Source: Kutzneria sp. (GTDB taxonomy: Bacteria; Actinomycetota; Actinomycetes; Mycobacteriales; Pseudonocardiaceae). From it: a stretch of 64,000 bases of DNA. Below, piece by piece: positions 17,739 through 26,948 of the stretch. The notes under the pieces are model-generated. The model ran no database searches. It saw only the letters and a program-made list of their open reading frames with translations, and was not told where the DNA came from. The DNA lies in the NCBI GenBank assembly GCA_019239965.1, contig JAFAZC010000052.1, forward strand, positions 1 through 64,000. Direction: 5' to 3'. A program made the position numbers and the translations under genes. Position 1 is the first letter of the stretch. Every line of letters starts with the position of its first letter.

Positions 17739-18212
17739 TCAGTCCCGGTCGGCGTGACCGCCCGCATCCAGCGGTAGATGCAGACCCAACGCGGACATGG
17801 TCCGTTTGAGCAGCGAACGGAGCTGCTCGGCCTCGACGTCCGACAGCTGTGCGGTGGCCTGGGCGTGCACCGGGGCGGTGAGGTCCTTGGCGCGTTCCAA
17901 CAACTCCCGTCCGGCGGGTGTGATACGGACCTCGATGACGCGGCCGTGAGACGGGCTCGGGGCACGTGTGACGAGCCCCCGCTGGGCAAGCGAGGCAACC
18001 GCCGCGGACATGGCCTGCGCGGTGACCACGGCTCGCCGGCCGAGCTCGGCGCCGGAGAGTCCCTCCGCGGGACCGACGGCGAGTTGTGCCAGCGCCGCCA
18101 GCTGCGCCTGCGTCAGTCCGATGGGCCGCAGGACCTGTTCGAGCCGTTGGGTCATGGTGTGTGAGACGGCCCTGACCAGGAATCCGAGCCGGTCGGTTGG
18201 ATTAGCGGTCAC
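17739..18212 (-). CDS. MarR-family transcriptional regulator
   Basis: Winged-helix regulator of 157 residues. SGAELGRRAVVTAQAMSAAV is the recognition region and SPSHGRVIEVRITPAGRELL the wing, both typical of MarR. It is divergent from an SDR gene. The space between them holds two overlapping A/T-rich palindromes, a typical MarR operator arrangement that would control both genes. It converges on the monooxygenase gene with 6 bases between stops. The ligand is unknown, probably a phenolic or other small lipophile. Confidence 0.92.
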   Translation of the reverse strand: MTANPTDRLGFLVRAVSHTMTQRLEQVLRPIGLTQAQLAALAQLAVGPAEGLSGAELGRRAVVTAQAMSAAVASLAQRGLVTRAPSPSHGRVIEVRITPAGRELLERAKDLTAPVHAQATAQLSDVEAEQLRSLLKRTMSALGLHLPLDAGGHADRD

Positions 18213-18253
18213 CCTGCCTGCTCTCGTCGTGGACGTTGTCCCTCCGCGTTCTA

Positions 18254-18281
18254 TATACAGTACTTTATACAGTGCTTTATA
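18254..18281. promoter_or_regulatory. tandem overlapping palindromes, MarR operator
   Basis: Two 16-base imperfect palindromes, tatacagtactttata (18254-18269) and tatacagtgctttata (18266-18281), overlap by TATA with a 12-base period, about one helical turn. The run is A/T-rich in GC-rich surroundings and sits between the divergent MarR and SDR genes. Two MarR dimers could bind side by side and shut both promoters. Confidence 0.75.
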
Positions 18282-18317
18282 TTAACTCGGACGTCAACCG
18301 TGAGGAGATGAGGGGAC

Positions 18318-19097
18318 ATGATGTCCATGTCGAACACGCGACTCGACAACAAGACCGCCCTGGTCAACGGTGCCAGCGGGGGTATCGGCGCGGCCGTGGC
18401 GACCCGGCTGGCCGCGGAGGGTGCCGCCGTCGTCCTTGGCTACCACCGCAATGCCGGCGCCGCGGAGCGGTTGGCCGCCGAGCTCGCCGCTGAGGGAGCG
18501 AGGACGGCGACGGTACGAGCCGACGCGTCTGACCCCGAGCAGTGCGCGTTCCTCGTCGACCGGGCAGCCAGCCTGTTCGGCCCGCTCGACATCCTGGTTT
18601 CCTGCGCCGGCATCGAGCATTTCGACACCATCGACGCGCTGGGCTCGGAGGCCTTCGATCGGATCTTCGCGATCAACACCCGCGGTCAGCTCTTGCTCGC
18701 CAAGCACACCGTCGCGCATATGCGTGCTGGTGGCCGGGTCATCCTGACCTCCTCGATCAGTGCCCAGCGCGCCGTGTTCGGCCACACCCTCTACGCCGCG
18801 AGCAAGGCCGCCGTGGAAGCCATGGTGCTCAACCTGTCCGTCGAACTCGGCCGCCGCGGCATCACCATCAACGCGGTCGCCCCTGGTGGAACCGCCACCA
18901 GGATGGCCGAGGAGAACGCCGTGCACTATCGCCACCCCAACCTCGATCTCCCACTCGACCAATGGCTCAAGATCCACGGTGCCCTCGGCCGTCTCGCGGA
19001 CCCGCGCGAGATCGCCGGCACCTACGCGTTCCTCGCCAGCGCGGATGCCGGCTACCTCACCGGCAGGACGATTCAGGTGGACGGCGGACACTTCTAG
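18318..19097 (+). CDS. short-chain dehydrogenase/reductase (SDR)
   Basis: Classical SDR oxidoreductase of 259 residues. The cofactor motif is VNGASGGIGAAVATRL, the NAG-equivalent is SCAGIEHFDT, and the catalytic residues are Ser in ILTSSISAQ and Tyr/Lys in LYAASKAAVEAM. The C-terminal TGRTIQVDGGHF is standard. The loop after the first strand (GYHRNAGAAERL) hints at NADP(H). It is closest to 3-oxoacyl-ACP reductase-type SDRs, but substrate assignment is not safe. Start codons at 18318, 18321 and 18327 are all possible. The divergent MarR regulator is the likely controller. Confidence 0.9.
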   Translation: MMSMSNTRLDNKTALVNGASGGIGAAVATRLAAEGAAVVLGYHRNAGAAERLAAELAAEGARTATVRADASDPEQCAFLVDRAASLFGPLDILVSCAGIEHFDTIDALGSEAFDRIFAINTRGQLLLAKHTVAHMRAGGRVILTSSISAQRAVFGHTLYAASKAAVEAMVLNLSVELGRRGITINAVAPGGTATRMAEENAVHYRHPNLDLPLDQWLKIHGALGRLADPREIAGTYAFLASADAGYLTGRTIQVDGGHF

Positions 19098-19690
19098 TCG
19101 ACGGTCGTGCCGGCGGTTGGCGACGGTGCGAGCAGCTGCTGGACCAGGACGCCAGTGAGCCAGTCGGTGTAATGCTCGGGCGTCCAACCCAGCTCGAGGA
19201 CCAGCGATCCGTACGTTTCAGGCGAGGTCAACACGAAGAGCCGGTCCCGAGCCTCAACGACGGACAGTTCCGCGCGCAGTTCGCCCGTGTCGACGAGATG
19301 GCGGGCGAATTCGCCCATCCCCTCCAGTCGCTCGGTCTTGCGTGCCGTCCAGATCTCGGCTGCGACGGTGTCGGCCTGAGCCGCCGCGCGCACCGCGAGC
19401 AGCAGCGGTACCAGTCGGACGTAGATCGTGGTGATCTTCTCCGCGGCCACGGCGAGTGTGGTGGCGGCGTCCGGCTGGGCGAGCACCCGCAGGACCCAGT
19501 CCCGTCCGGCCACGGGAACGGGGCCCTGTCCGCCGAGGTCGACGTCCAACAGTGTCTTCAGCAACGCTGGTTTCGACCGGAAATGCAGATACACCGTTTC
19601 GACCGCCACGCCGGCGGCCGCCGCGATCGCTCGCATGGTGGTACGGACATACCCGCGCTCGGTGATCAGCGTCCGTCCGGCGTCGAGCAC
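19094..19690 (-). pseudogene. TetR-family regulator lacking its 5' end
   Basis: TetR regulator with helix-turn-helix MRAIAAAAGVAVETVYLHFRS and an intact C-terminal ligand domain, 198 residues. Reading begins at a GTG giving MLDAGRTLITERGY, whereas family members have about 8-12 residues before the equivalent of ILDA. An in-frame TGA lies three codons upstream of this GTG, so no longer version exists. The sequence immediately upstream is a fragment of an unrelated SnoaL-like gene on the other strand, so the start and promoter were probably removed by a rearrangement. It might still be translated from the GTG. The stop overlaps the SDR 3' end by 4 bases. Confidence 0.6.
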
Positions 19691-19694
19691 CGCC

Positions 19695-19955
19695 GGTCAG
19701 CTGGCCGGCCGGTCCATCGAGATCATCAATACGGGGCGTGCCGACTTGGCCGCGCAGGTGTACGGGCCGCGGTTCGTCACCGTCGACCCACATGGCCACG
19801 ACCACGGCCCGGAAGGGGTCTGCGAAGGTCCCGAGGTTTTCGCGAACATCGTCGGCTACCTCCACGGCATGTTCGCTGACCTGCATCTGGACATCAGACT
19901 CGTCAGGCACCGATTCCTGGAGAACGACGCCGAATTCGAGCGCCAGATCGGCTGA
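19695..19955 (+). pseudogene. SnoaL-like (NTF2-fold) fragment
   Basis: An open frame with no credible start whose translation, from QLAGRSIEIINTGRADL to VDPHGHDHGPEGVCEG and GMFADLHLDIRLV, resembles the first two thirds of a SnoaL-like polyketide-cyclase or ester-cyclase protein (usual pattern: ...N.Gd.dla..ly.p.fv.hDPhgh..GpEG.......aFpDl). Both ends are missing: the 5' end is replaced by the truncated TetR gene and the C-terminal third is replaced by unrelated residues before the stop. It is most likely a gene remnant. Confidence 0.6.
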
Positions 19956-19990
19956 CAGCGCGGTGTTCGGCGACGAATGACGCGTCCGGC

Positions 19991-20455
19991 TCAGAGCACG
20001 TGTTCGAGGACGATGTCGGCGACCCGGGTTACCGGCACTGTCGTGACGATCTCGAGCGTGGCGGCCTTGCGCAGCAAGGGCTCCACGGTTTCGAGGTATC
20101 CGAGTGTCTCGGCGAGTTCGGCCAGATCCTTGCCGTATCGATTGGTCGTCCTCGTCCGCAGCCGTTCGACGAGGATCTCCGCCGGAGCGCTGAGCAGCAC
20201 GATGTGGTCGAAGCGCGGATAGAAGAGCACCTGGTTCCGTGCGGTGCCCTGGATGAACAGAACGCTCCGCGACGCCGCCGAGTCGCCGGAGAGCAGTGCG
20301 CCGATCCGGTCTTCGCGCCACAGTCTCTCGCCGTCGACCATGTGGTAGTAGCCGCCGTAGTCGGTGTCCACGGTCTGGTAGCCGCGCGCGGCCAGCTCAC
20401 ACAGCAACGAGGACTTGCCGACGCCGGACATCCCGGTGACCAACACGCGTTTCAC
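19991..20455 (-). CDS. P-loop NTPase / kinase-like protein
   Basis: Small nucleotide-binding protein, 154 residues from the GTG giving MKRVLVTGMSGVGKSSLL. The Walker A motif is GMSGVGKSS at about residues 9-17. VDTDYGGYYHMVDGERLW and the later ILVERLRTRTTNRYGKD resemble the lid and base-binding parts of adenylate/shikimate-kinase-like AAA_18 proteins. Similar proteins are common single-gene orphans in actinobacteria. The substrate is not known. Upstream in-frame residues are not family-like, hence the internal start. Confidence 0.75.
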   Translation of the reverse strand: MKRVLVTGMSGVGKSSLLCELAARGYQTVDTDYGGYYHMVDGERLWREDRIGALLSGDSAASRSVLFIQGTARNQVLFYPRFDHIVLLSAPAEILVERLRTRTTNRYGKDLAELAETLGYLETVEPLLRKAATLEIVTTVPVTRVADIVLEHVL

Positions 20456-20498
20456 ACCACGCGAGGATAGGCACCCGGCGAGGACAGGCACCGCCCGG

Positions 20499-20774
20499 CT
20501 ATGGCTGGTAGCAGGTGACGTACACGGTGGCCATGTAGTTCGAGCCGAACGGCTGGACGCTCTGGGACGACACCGGACACTCGCCGAGCCGGTACCCGGC
20601 CGCATATCCCTGGGACTGGGCGTAATAGGTGGCCTGGGACAGCGCGAACGAGGCCGTCGACTGCACCGATGTCGCGCTGTAGGTGTTGCTCCTCGCGTCC
20701 GCGACTGCCGTGCTGGACAGGATCGCGATCACGGCCGCCGACGTCACGACGGCGATGCGGCCGATTCCACGCAT
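20499..20774 (-). CDS. small secreted protein
   Basis: A 91-residue protein with a Sec signal peptide: basic MRGIGR, hydrophobic core, and a cleavage site after STAVADA. The mature part is about 64 residues, rich in Ser, Ala, Gln and Tyr (SATSVQSTASFALSQATYYA), with two Cys that could pair (GECPVSS and VTCYQP). The start was chosen for its GGAGAGGAGC ribosome site 6 bases upstream. I do not recognise the family. It stands alone and convergent to nothing related. Confidence 0.65.
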   Translation of the reverse strand: MRGIGRIAVVTSAAVIAILSSTAVADARSNTYSATSVQSTASFALSQATYYAQSQGYAAGYRLGECPVSSQSVQPFGSNYMATVYVTCYQP

Positions 20775-21009
20775 CGGCACGCTCCTCTCCGGGTGCCGTG
20801 CTCCGTCTACTCCAGATATCCGTTGCGGCACAGGGTATCCAAGCGTCTTCCGGGATAGCTATGGAAGGCAACCGTTCGGCGCAAACGACAAGGCATCCCG
20901 CCGGGTCGTCACATTCCTCCGCCGCGGTTCGTCAGACAGGTGGTGGAGGAGGCTCCGTCAGCGTGCGACACGCGCTTGGGGCTCTTGAGCGTGATGACAG
21001 GAATGAGAC

Positions 21010-21444
21010 ATGGCCATGAGCACAACGAAGACGATCATTTTCTGGACGGCGACCGGGATCATCGCCGCCACGTGGCTCGGCGGTGGCGTTGCCGACCTGA
21101 TCCGCTGGCCGGACACGGTGGCGGACATGTTGCAACTCGGCTATCCGCCCTATGTCATGACGATTCTCGGAATGTGGAAGATTCCCGCCGCCATCGTGAT
21201 CCTCATGCCGGGCTATCCCCTGCTCAAGGAGTGGGCGTATGCCGGCACCTTCTTCGAGATCTCGGGCGCGTTCGCGTCACACCTGGCGGCCGGCTCGGCC
21301 TTCCACCACCTTTTCTGGACGGGCCTGTTCACCGTGTGCACGGTCGTCTCCTGGGCGCTTCGGCCGCGAAGCCGGACCCTCGGCGCCCTGATCCCGAGCA
21401 GGACGTGGGCGCCGGCGGCCGGCACCGCGGCGTCGTCCCGCTGA
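21010..21444 (+). CDS. DoxX-like membrane protein
   Basis: Four-helix membrane protein of 144 residues. Segments at about 8-28, 46-66, 74-95 and 98-117 are hydrophobic. WLGGGVADLIRWPD, LGYPPYVMTILGMWKIPAA and FFEISGAFASHLAAG are the motifs of the DoxX-like (DoxX_2) family. Function is unknown; family members are linked to redox stress. Starts at 21010 and 21016 are both possible. The 3' end is 12 bases from the convergent crotonase gene. Confidence 0.82.
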   Translation: MAMSTTKTIIFWTATGIIAATWLGGGVADLIRWPDTVADMLQLGYPPYVMTILGMWKIPAAIVILMPGYPLLKEWAYAGTFFEISGAFASHLAAGSAFHHLFWTGLFTVCTVVSWALRPRSRTLGALIPSRTWAPAAGTAASSR

Positions 21445-21456
21445 CCACCAAGGCGC

Positions 21457-22458
21457 TCACGGCTGGCCGAACTGGGCCCGCCTGTGGTCGCCGAAGGGCT
21501 CGTCGCGTTCCCGGACGGCTGCCCGGAACCCGGCGGTCATCGCGCGCCGCTGGAACGCGTATCCCTCGCGGGTGTGCCGGGCGATCCCGTCGAACACGGT
21601 GCCGATCATCGCCGAGTTCTGCACGCCCTGGGCCGACAGCGCGCTGGTGAGAGCCAGCTTGACCATCATCAGCTGGTTGACCGGCATCATCGCGATCTTG
21701 TCCACCAGCCGCTCGGTCACCGCGTCCAGCTCGTCCGCGGGCGCGGACTCCACGGCGAGGCCCCACCGCTCGGCCTGCGCACCGCTGATGCAGTCACCGG
21801 TGAACAGCAGCCGCTTGGCCCGCTGGTCGCCGAGCCGATGGGCCCACATCCCCGAGGCGGGCACACCCCAAACTCGGGCGGGCGGATAGCCGATCTTGGT
21901 GTCCTCGGCGGCCACGATCAGGTCGCAGTGCAACGCGATGTCGGCACCTCCCGCGACACAGAATCCGTGCAGCTTGGCCACGGTGGGCTTGTTCGCGTGC
22001 AGCAGGCTGGCGAAGCCGCGGGTGAACCTGCTCATCATGGCGTAGTCGGCCATCGGGTCCCACTGGTTGCGCGGGTCGTGGTTGCGGGCCTGTACCACCG
22101 GGTCGAGCACGGTGCCGGTGAACCGGTCGGGACCGTCGGCGGGCTGGTCGCCGTGTTCGGCGAACATCGACAGGTCGTAGCCGCCGCAGAAGCCCTTGCC
22201 GCGCCCACTGAGCAGGATCACGTGCACCCGAGGGTCGAGATCGGCGTGCTCCACGGCGGTGGCAAGATCGATCGGAGTGTCCGGGGTGATCGCGTTGCCG
22301 CGCTCGGGACGGTTGAAGGTGATCCGCGCGACCCGCCCGGTGACCTCGTAGGTCAGCGTGCGGTATTCGGGATCGCCCGCGGGGCGTGGTCGGCCCGCGA
22401 ACAGGGACTGCTCGCCGCCGTCCCATCCGTCGCGCCAGGCCGGCTGATCCCCGGTCAC
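21457..22458 (-). CDS. enoyl-CoA hydratase/isomerase (crotonase) family protein
   Basis: Crotonase-fold enzyme of 333 residues acting on acyl-CoA thioesters. RVARITFNRPERGNAIT is the N-terminal strand; the oxyanion-hole motifs are LLSGRGKGFCGGYDLS and HGFCVAGGADIALHCDLI. It is longer than the usual 260 residues because of an insert of about 40 residues after the first oxyanion loop (FAEHGDQPADG to MADYAMMSRF) and a C-terminal extension. The GTG start overlaps the upstream acyl-CoA dehydrogenase stop by 4 bases, so the two are translationally coupled and probably form a catabolic pair for a branched or aromatic acyl-CoA. Confidence 0.88.
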   Translation of the reverse strand: MTGDQPAWRDGWDGGEQSLFAGRPRPAGDPEYRTLTYEVTGRVARITFNRPERGNAITPDTPIDLATAVEHADLDPRVHVILLSGRGKGFCGGYDLSMFAEHGDQPADGPDRFTGTVLDPVVQARNHDPRNQWDPMADYAMMSRFTRGFASLLHANKPTVAKLHGFCVAGGADIALHCDLIVAAEDTKIGYPPARVWGVPASGMWAHRLGDQRAKRLLFTGDCISGAQAERWGLAVESAPADELDAVTERLVDKIAMMPVNQLMMVKLALTSALSAQGVQNSAMIGTVFDGIARHTREGYAFQRRAMTAGFRAAVRERDEPFGDHRRAQFGQP

Positions 22459-24119
22459 CGCGTCACCGACAGGGCCGCTCGGTCGAGGATGGCGGTGACG
22501 TCGGCGGAGGCGGGCAGCGTGCCGAACGTGTGCCCCCAGTCCCCGCCGAGGCGGGTCGCGCAGAACGCGTCGGCCACCACGCTCGGGGCGTGGCGGACCA
22601 GCAGCGAACCCTGCAGGGTCAACGCCATCAGTTCGACGAGACGCCGCGACCGTGCCGCGACGCCGTCGAGGTCGGCCAGTTCGGTGCCGATCCGCTTGAC
22701 GGCGGCGTCCAGGTGAACGTTCGCGCCGCGCGCCAGTGACAGCTCGGCCATCAGTGCCTCTCCCGTGTCCGGTTCCTTGGCCAGTGCGCGCGGCACGTCC
22801 AGGGCGTTGACGTTGCCCGCCCCCTCCCAGATGGAGTTCAGGGGAGCCTCCCGGTACAGCCGCGGCATCCCCGATTCCTCGACATACCCGTTGCCGCCCA
22901 AGCACTCCAATGCTTCCGCGGTGAACGCCGGCACCCGTTTGGTCACCCAGTACTTGCCGACCGCGGTGGCGATCCGCCGGAAGGACCGCTCGTTCTCCTC
23001 GCCCCGGGCCGCCCGGTCCGCCGCACCCGCAAGGCGCATCGCCAGCGTGGTGGCGGCCTCGGACTCCAGTGCCAGGTCCGCGAGCACCGCACGCATCAGA
23101 GGCTGGTCAATCAGCAGGGCGCCGAACGCGGCCCGGTGTGCGACGTGGTGGCCAGCCTCCACCAGCGCCTTGCGCATCAGGGCCGCCGAGCTGGCCACGC
23201 AGTCCAGCCGGGTGCAGTTGACCATGTCGAGGATCGTCTTGACGCCCTGGCCCTCCTGACCGACAAGCCAGCCGAGGGTGCCGTCGAACTCCGGTTCGGC
23301 GGACGCGTTGGACCTGTTGCCCAGCTTGTCCTTGAGCCGTTGGAGGCGGAAGGGGTTGCGGGTGCCGTCCGGCAGGATCCGCGGCACCAGGAAACACGAC
23401 AGTCCGCCAGGCGCCCGCGCCAGCACCAGGAACAGGTCGCACATCGGTGCGGACGTGAACCACTTGTGCCCACGCAGCATGTGCGCACCGCCCGTGCCGG
23501 CCGGGGTCGCCACGGTCGACGTCACGCGGACGTCCGAGCCGCCCTGCTTCTCCGTCATCCCCATGCCCGCGAGCAGACCGCGCTTGGTGGTCGGCACACG
23601 CAGGCCCGGATCATAGGTCCGGCTGGTCAACAGCGGCTCGTACACGGCGGCCAGATCGGCTTGGTGCCGAAGAGCCGGCACCACGGCGTAGGTCATGGCC
23701 ACCGGACAGCCGTGCCCCGCGTCGGTGTGTCCCCACACCATCGTCTTCGCGTAGCGCGCCACGTGGGCACCGGGCCGGCCGTCGGCCCACGGCGCCGCGG
23801 CGAGCCCCTCGGCCACCGCGACCCGCATCAGGTTGTGCCAGCTCGGATGGAACTCGACCTCGTCGATCCGGTGGCCGTACCGGTCATGCGTGCGCAGCAC
23901 CGGCTCGACCGTGTTCGCCTGGTCCGCCCACAGCTGGGCCTCCACACCGCCGGCATGGCGACCCAACCGGTGGATGTCCGCCTCCGCCCAGGCCGCGCCC
24001 TCCCGGCGCAGTCCCTCAAGCAGGGCCGGGTCCTCGGCGGCGTCGTACGGTGTGATCGGCGGCGGCTGGTTCGTCACCTCGTGCGTGGCGTGCTCTGGCG
24101 GCGCGGACACGGATGTCAT
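22455..24119 (-). CDS. acyl-CoA dehydrogenase, AidB-like
   Basis: Flavin-dependent acyl-CoA dehydrogenase of 554 residues. GMGMTEKQGGSDVRV is the flavin-binding motif and FTSAPMCDLFLVLARA, RLKDKLGNRSNASAEPEF, and LECLGGNGYVEESGMPRLYRE are characteristic of the AidB/isovaleryl-type branch, which is longer than classic ACADs (about 390). The C-terminal domain (about 100 residues) matches AidB length. E. coli AidB binds DNA, but many actinobacterial members are metabolic; coupling with the downstream crotonase gene supports a metabolic role here. Start is an ATG giving MTSVSAPPEH. Confidence 0.88.
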   Translation of the reverse strand: MTSVSAPPEHATHEVTNQPPPITPYDAAEDPALLEGLRREGAAWAEADIHRLGRHAGGVEAQLWADQANTVEPVLRTHDRYGHRIDEVEFHPSWHNLMRVAVAEGLAAAPWADGRPGAHVARYAKTMVWGHTDAGHGCPVAMTYAVVPALRHQADLAAVYEPLLTSRTYDPGLRVPTTKRGLLAGMGMTEKQGGSDVRVTSTVATPAGTGGAHMLRGHKWFTSAPMCDLFLVLARAPGGLSCFLVPRILPDGTRNPFRLQRLKDKLGNRSNASAEPEFDGTLGWLVGQEGQGVKTILDMVNCTRLDCVASSAALMRKALVEAGHHVAHRAAFGALLIDQPLMRAVLADLALESEAATTLAMRLAGAADRAARGEENERSFRRIATAVGKYWVTKRVPAFTAEALECLGGNGYVEESGMPRLYREAPLNSIWEGAGNVNALDVPRALAKEPDTGEALMAELSLARGANVHLDAAVKRIGTELADLDGVAARSRRLVELMALTLQGSLLVRHAPSVVADAFCATRLGGDWGHTFGTLPASADVTAILDRAALSVTR

Positions 24120-24256
24120 AGTCCGACCTTACGAAGTCGGCGCGGGAGCTCCAAGGGTGCCGTCTGGTTGGCGCGCGCCCGCATGGAGGCCACCGCGGCC
24201 CCAATCGTCTCACCGTAGAGTGCGCCTGGTCGGGATTCGGCCCAGGAACGGGAGCC

Positions 24257-26815
24257 ATGAAACAGATTCTGCGTCGCATCAGGCCCTTCGCCCGGCTCCC
24301 GCGTCCGCTGAGGTGGCTTGCCCGAAGCCTGGTCACCGCGGTGGTCATCGTGCTGGCGGCGACGGGATTGGTCACCTACCAGGTGCGGGCGTCGTTCCCC
24401 CAGGTCGACGGCGAGTTGCGGGCTCCGGGACTGCACGGTGGTGTCACCGTCGCCCGCGACCAGTACGGAATACCGCAGATCTACGCCGACGACCCCCATG
24501 ACCTGTTCCTCGCCCAGGGGTACGTCCACGCGCAGGACCGATTCTGGGAGATGGACTTCCGCCGCCATATCACGGCGGGACGGCTGTCGGAGATGTTCGG
24601 TGCCGCGACACTCGCGCAGGACAAGGCGGTGCGCACCATGGGCTGGCGCCGCGTGGCCGAACAGGAGCTTCCCCTGCTCGACCAGCGGACTCGCGATTAC
24701 CTGCAGGACTACGCACGCGGTGTGAATGACTGGCTCGACCAGCATCCCGGGCGTGCGGAGAAAAGTCTGGAATACGCCGTTCTCGGATTGACCAACGCCG
24801 ACTACGTCCCGGAGCCGTGGACCCCGGCCGACTCGCTGGCTTGGTTGAAGGCGATGGCCTGGGACCTGCGGTCCAACCTTGGCGACGAGCTCGCCCGAGC
24901 CAGTGCCGCGACCACGATGCCCAAGTCCCGTGTTGACGCGCTGTGGCCCGACTATCCCTACGACAAGCATGAGCCGATCGTCACCAGCGGTGCGGTCCGT
25001 AACGGCGTGTTCGACCAGGCCGCACCGGTGACCTCGGCCGCACAGCCCGCGAGCTTCGCACAGGCTCTGAGCTCCCCTTCGGTTGTACGGCGGGCCCATC
25101 AGGCCCTCGACGCGGTGCCCGACGCACTCGGCCGGGCCGACAGCGGGTTGGGCTCGAACTCGTGGGTGGTCAGCGGAAAACTCACTACGACCGGCAAGCC
25201 GTTGCTCGCGAACGATCCGCACCTGGGTGCCGCGATGCCTTCGGTGTGGTACCAGGCGGGCCTGCACTGCCGGACGCCCGGACCGGCCTGCCCCTTCGAC
25301 GTCACCGGATTCACGTTCTCCGGCCTGCCGGGAGTGGTGATCGGACACAACGCCCGCATCGCGTGGGGGTTCACCAATCTCGGCCCGGACGTCACCGACC
25401 TGTTCCTGGAGAAGGTCACCGGCGGCACCTACGAGTCGGCCGGGAGGCAGAAGCCGCTGGTCACCAGGACCGAGCAGATCAAGGTCGCCGGGGCGGATCC
25501 GGTCACGCTGACCGTCAACACCACCGACGACGGGCCGCTGATCACCGACGTGATCGCAGGCGCCGGGGACACGCTGAAGGACAGCGGGGCCAACGCGGTC
25601 GCGCTCCGCTGGACGGCGCTGGATCCCGGACGAACCGCCGACGCCCTGTTCGCCCTGGACACCGCGCACGACTGGGCCTCCTTCCGGGCCGCGCTGCGCA
25701 CCTTCCAGGTTCCCGGGCAGAACCTCGTGTACGCCGACACCGATGGCAACATCGGCTACCAGGCCACCGGCACCGTTCCGGTCCGCGCGCGCGGTGACGG
25801 GCGCTGGCCGGTCCCGGGGTGGACCGGGGAGTACGCCTGGACGTCGACGATCCCGTACGACGAACTGCCCAGCGTGTTCAACCCGGCCGAGGGATACATC
25901 GTCACCGCGAACGACGCGGTCGTCGACCCGCAGCGGTATCCGTTGCTGCTGACCGAAGACTGGTCCTACGGCTATCGCTCCCAGCGGATCCTCGACCAGC
26001 TCCGAGAGGCCGTCGGAGCGGGCAAGGTGGACGCCGACGCGATGGCGCGGATCCAGGGCGACACGCACAACCCGGTGGCCGAAGCCCTGGTGCCCGCCCT
26101 GCTCAAGGCCGGTGTCACCGGCGATGCCACCAAGGCGCTCGACCTGCTCAGGGGCTGGGATTTCAGCCAGGACAAGGACTCTGCCGCCGCGGCGTACTTC
26201 AACGCCGTCTGGCGGCACGTGCTGACCGACACCTTCAACGACGATCTGCCGCCCGGCGCTCGTCCCAGTGGTCGCGATCGCTGGTTCGACGTTGTCACCA
26301 CACTGCTCACCCGCCCCGACGATCCCTTCTGGGACGACGTCACCACCCCGGTGCGGGAGACACGGGACGACATCCTGCGCAGGGCGATGAGCGAGGCGTT
26401 CGCCGAGCTGTCCGGCAGCCTCGGGCCGGATCCGACGCGGTGGCACTGGGGCGATCTGCATCAGCTCACCCTCACCAACCAGTCGCTGGGCACCTCGGGC
26501 GTCGGTCCGGTCGAATGGCTGCTGAACCGGGGCCCCATTCCGGTCGGTGGGGGACCGGACGCGGTCGACGCGACCGGGTGGGACGCCCAACAGGGTTACG
26601 CCGTTACGTCCCTGCCGTCGATGCGGATGATCGTCGATGTCGGCGATTACGACAGGTCGCGCTGGATCAACCTGACCGGAGCCTCCGGGCACGCCTTCAA
26701 CGACAACTACTGGGACCAGGCGCGCCCGTGGTCGCAAGGCGCGACCGTGGCGATGGTCAGCAGTGCCGACGCCGTCAGGACCGCGACCGTGCACACCCTG
26801 ACGCTGCGGCCATGA
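24257..26815 (+). CDS. penicillin acylase-family N-terminal nucleophile hydrolase
   Basis: Ntn-hydrolase of 852 residues. A basic N-terminus and one hydrophobic helix (residues about 25-45) export or anchor it. The alpha part has VTVARDQYGIPQIYADD and FLAQGYVHAQDRFWEMDF RR, both family signatures. Self-cleavage is expected before S300 in LGSNSWVVSG, which then becomes the N-terminal nucleophile of the beta chain; GKPLLANDPHLG follows as usual. FPGVVIGHNARIAWGFTN-type sequence (here LPGVVIGHNARIAWG) is the oxyanion region. Substrates in this family are amides: beta-lactams, acyl-homoserine lactones, or lipopeptides. It stands alone, divergent from the acyl-CoA dehydrogenase gene. Confidence 0.92.
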   Translation: MKQILRRIRPFARLPRPLRWLARSLVTAVVIVLAATGLVTYQVRASFPQVDGELRAPGLHGGVTVARDQYGIPQIYADDPHDLFLAQGYVHAQDRFWEMDFRRHITAGRLSEMFGAATLAQDKAVRTMGWRRVAEQELPLLDQRTRDYLQDYARGVNDWLDQHPGRAEKSLEYAVLGLTNADYVPEPWTPADSLAWLKAMAWDLRSNLGDELARASAATTMPKSRVDALWPDYPYDKHEPIVTSGAVRNGVFDQAAPVTSAAQPASFAQALSSPSVVRRAHQALDAVPDALGRADSGLGSNSWVVSGKLTTTGKPLLANDPHLGAAMPSVWYQAGLHCRTPGPACPFDVTGFTFSGLPGVVIGHNARIAWGFTNLGPDVTDLFLEKVTGGTYESAGRQKPLVTRTEQIKVAGADPVTLTVNTTDDGPLITDVIAGAGDTLKDSGANAVALRWTALDPGRTADALFALDTAHDWASFRAALRTFQVPGQNLVYADTDGNIGYQATGTVPVRARGDGRWPVPGWTGEYAWTSTIPYDELPSVFNPAEGYIVTANDAVVDPQRYPLLLTEDWSYGYRSQRILDQLREAVGAGKVDADAMARIQGDTHNPVAEALVPALLKAGVTGDATKALDLLRGWDFSQDKDSAAAAYFNAVWRHVLTDTFNDDLPPGARPSGRDRWFDVVTTLLTRPDDPFWDDVTTPVRETRDDILRRAMSEAFAELSGSLGPDPTRWHWGDLHQLTLTNQSLGTSGVGPVEWLLNRGPIPVGGGPDAVDATGWDAQQGYAVTSLPSMRMIVDVGDYDRSRWINLTGASGHAFNDNYWDQARPWSQGATVAMVSSADAVRTATVHTLTLRP

Positions 26816-26948
26816 GCTGGACCGCGTTGCCGCAGGCCCTGTCAAACGTGGGGTCGTGATCGATCCCAGACAGTCCGCCCACGGTCGTCCCGGCGACCCG
26901 CATCCCGTCCGGCAGCGTCTGCACGCGGGTTCGACGAGGCTGCCGGTT

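Noticed and set aside
19428-19955. A complete 175-residue plus-strand protein including the SnoaL-like part
   Set aside because: The first half is antisense of the TetR gene and has no SnoaL similarity; only the part from about 19695 is meaningful.
22455-24119. DNA-repair AidB protein
   Set aside because: Sequence is AidB-like, but coupling with a crotonase gene makes an acyl-CoA catabolic role more likely.
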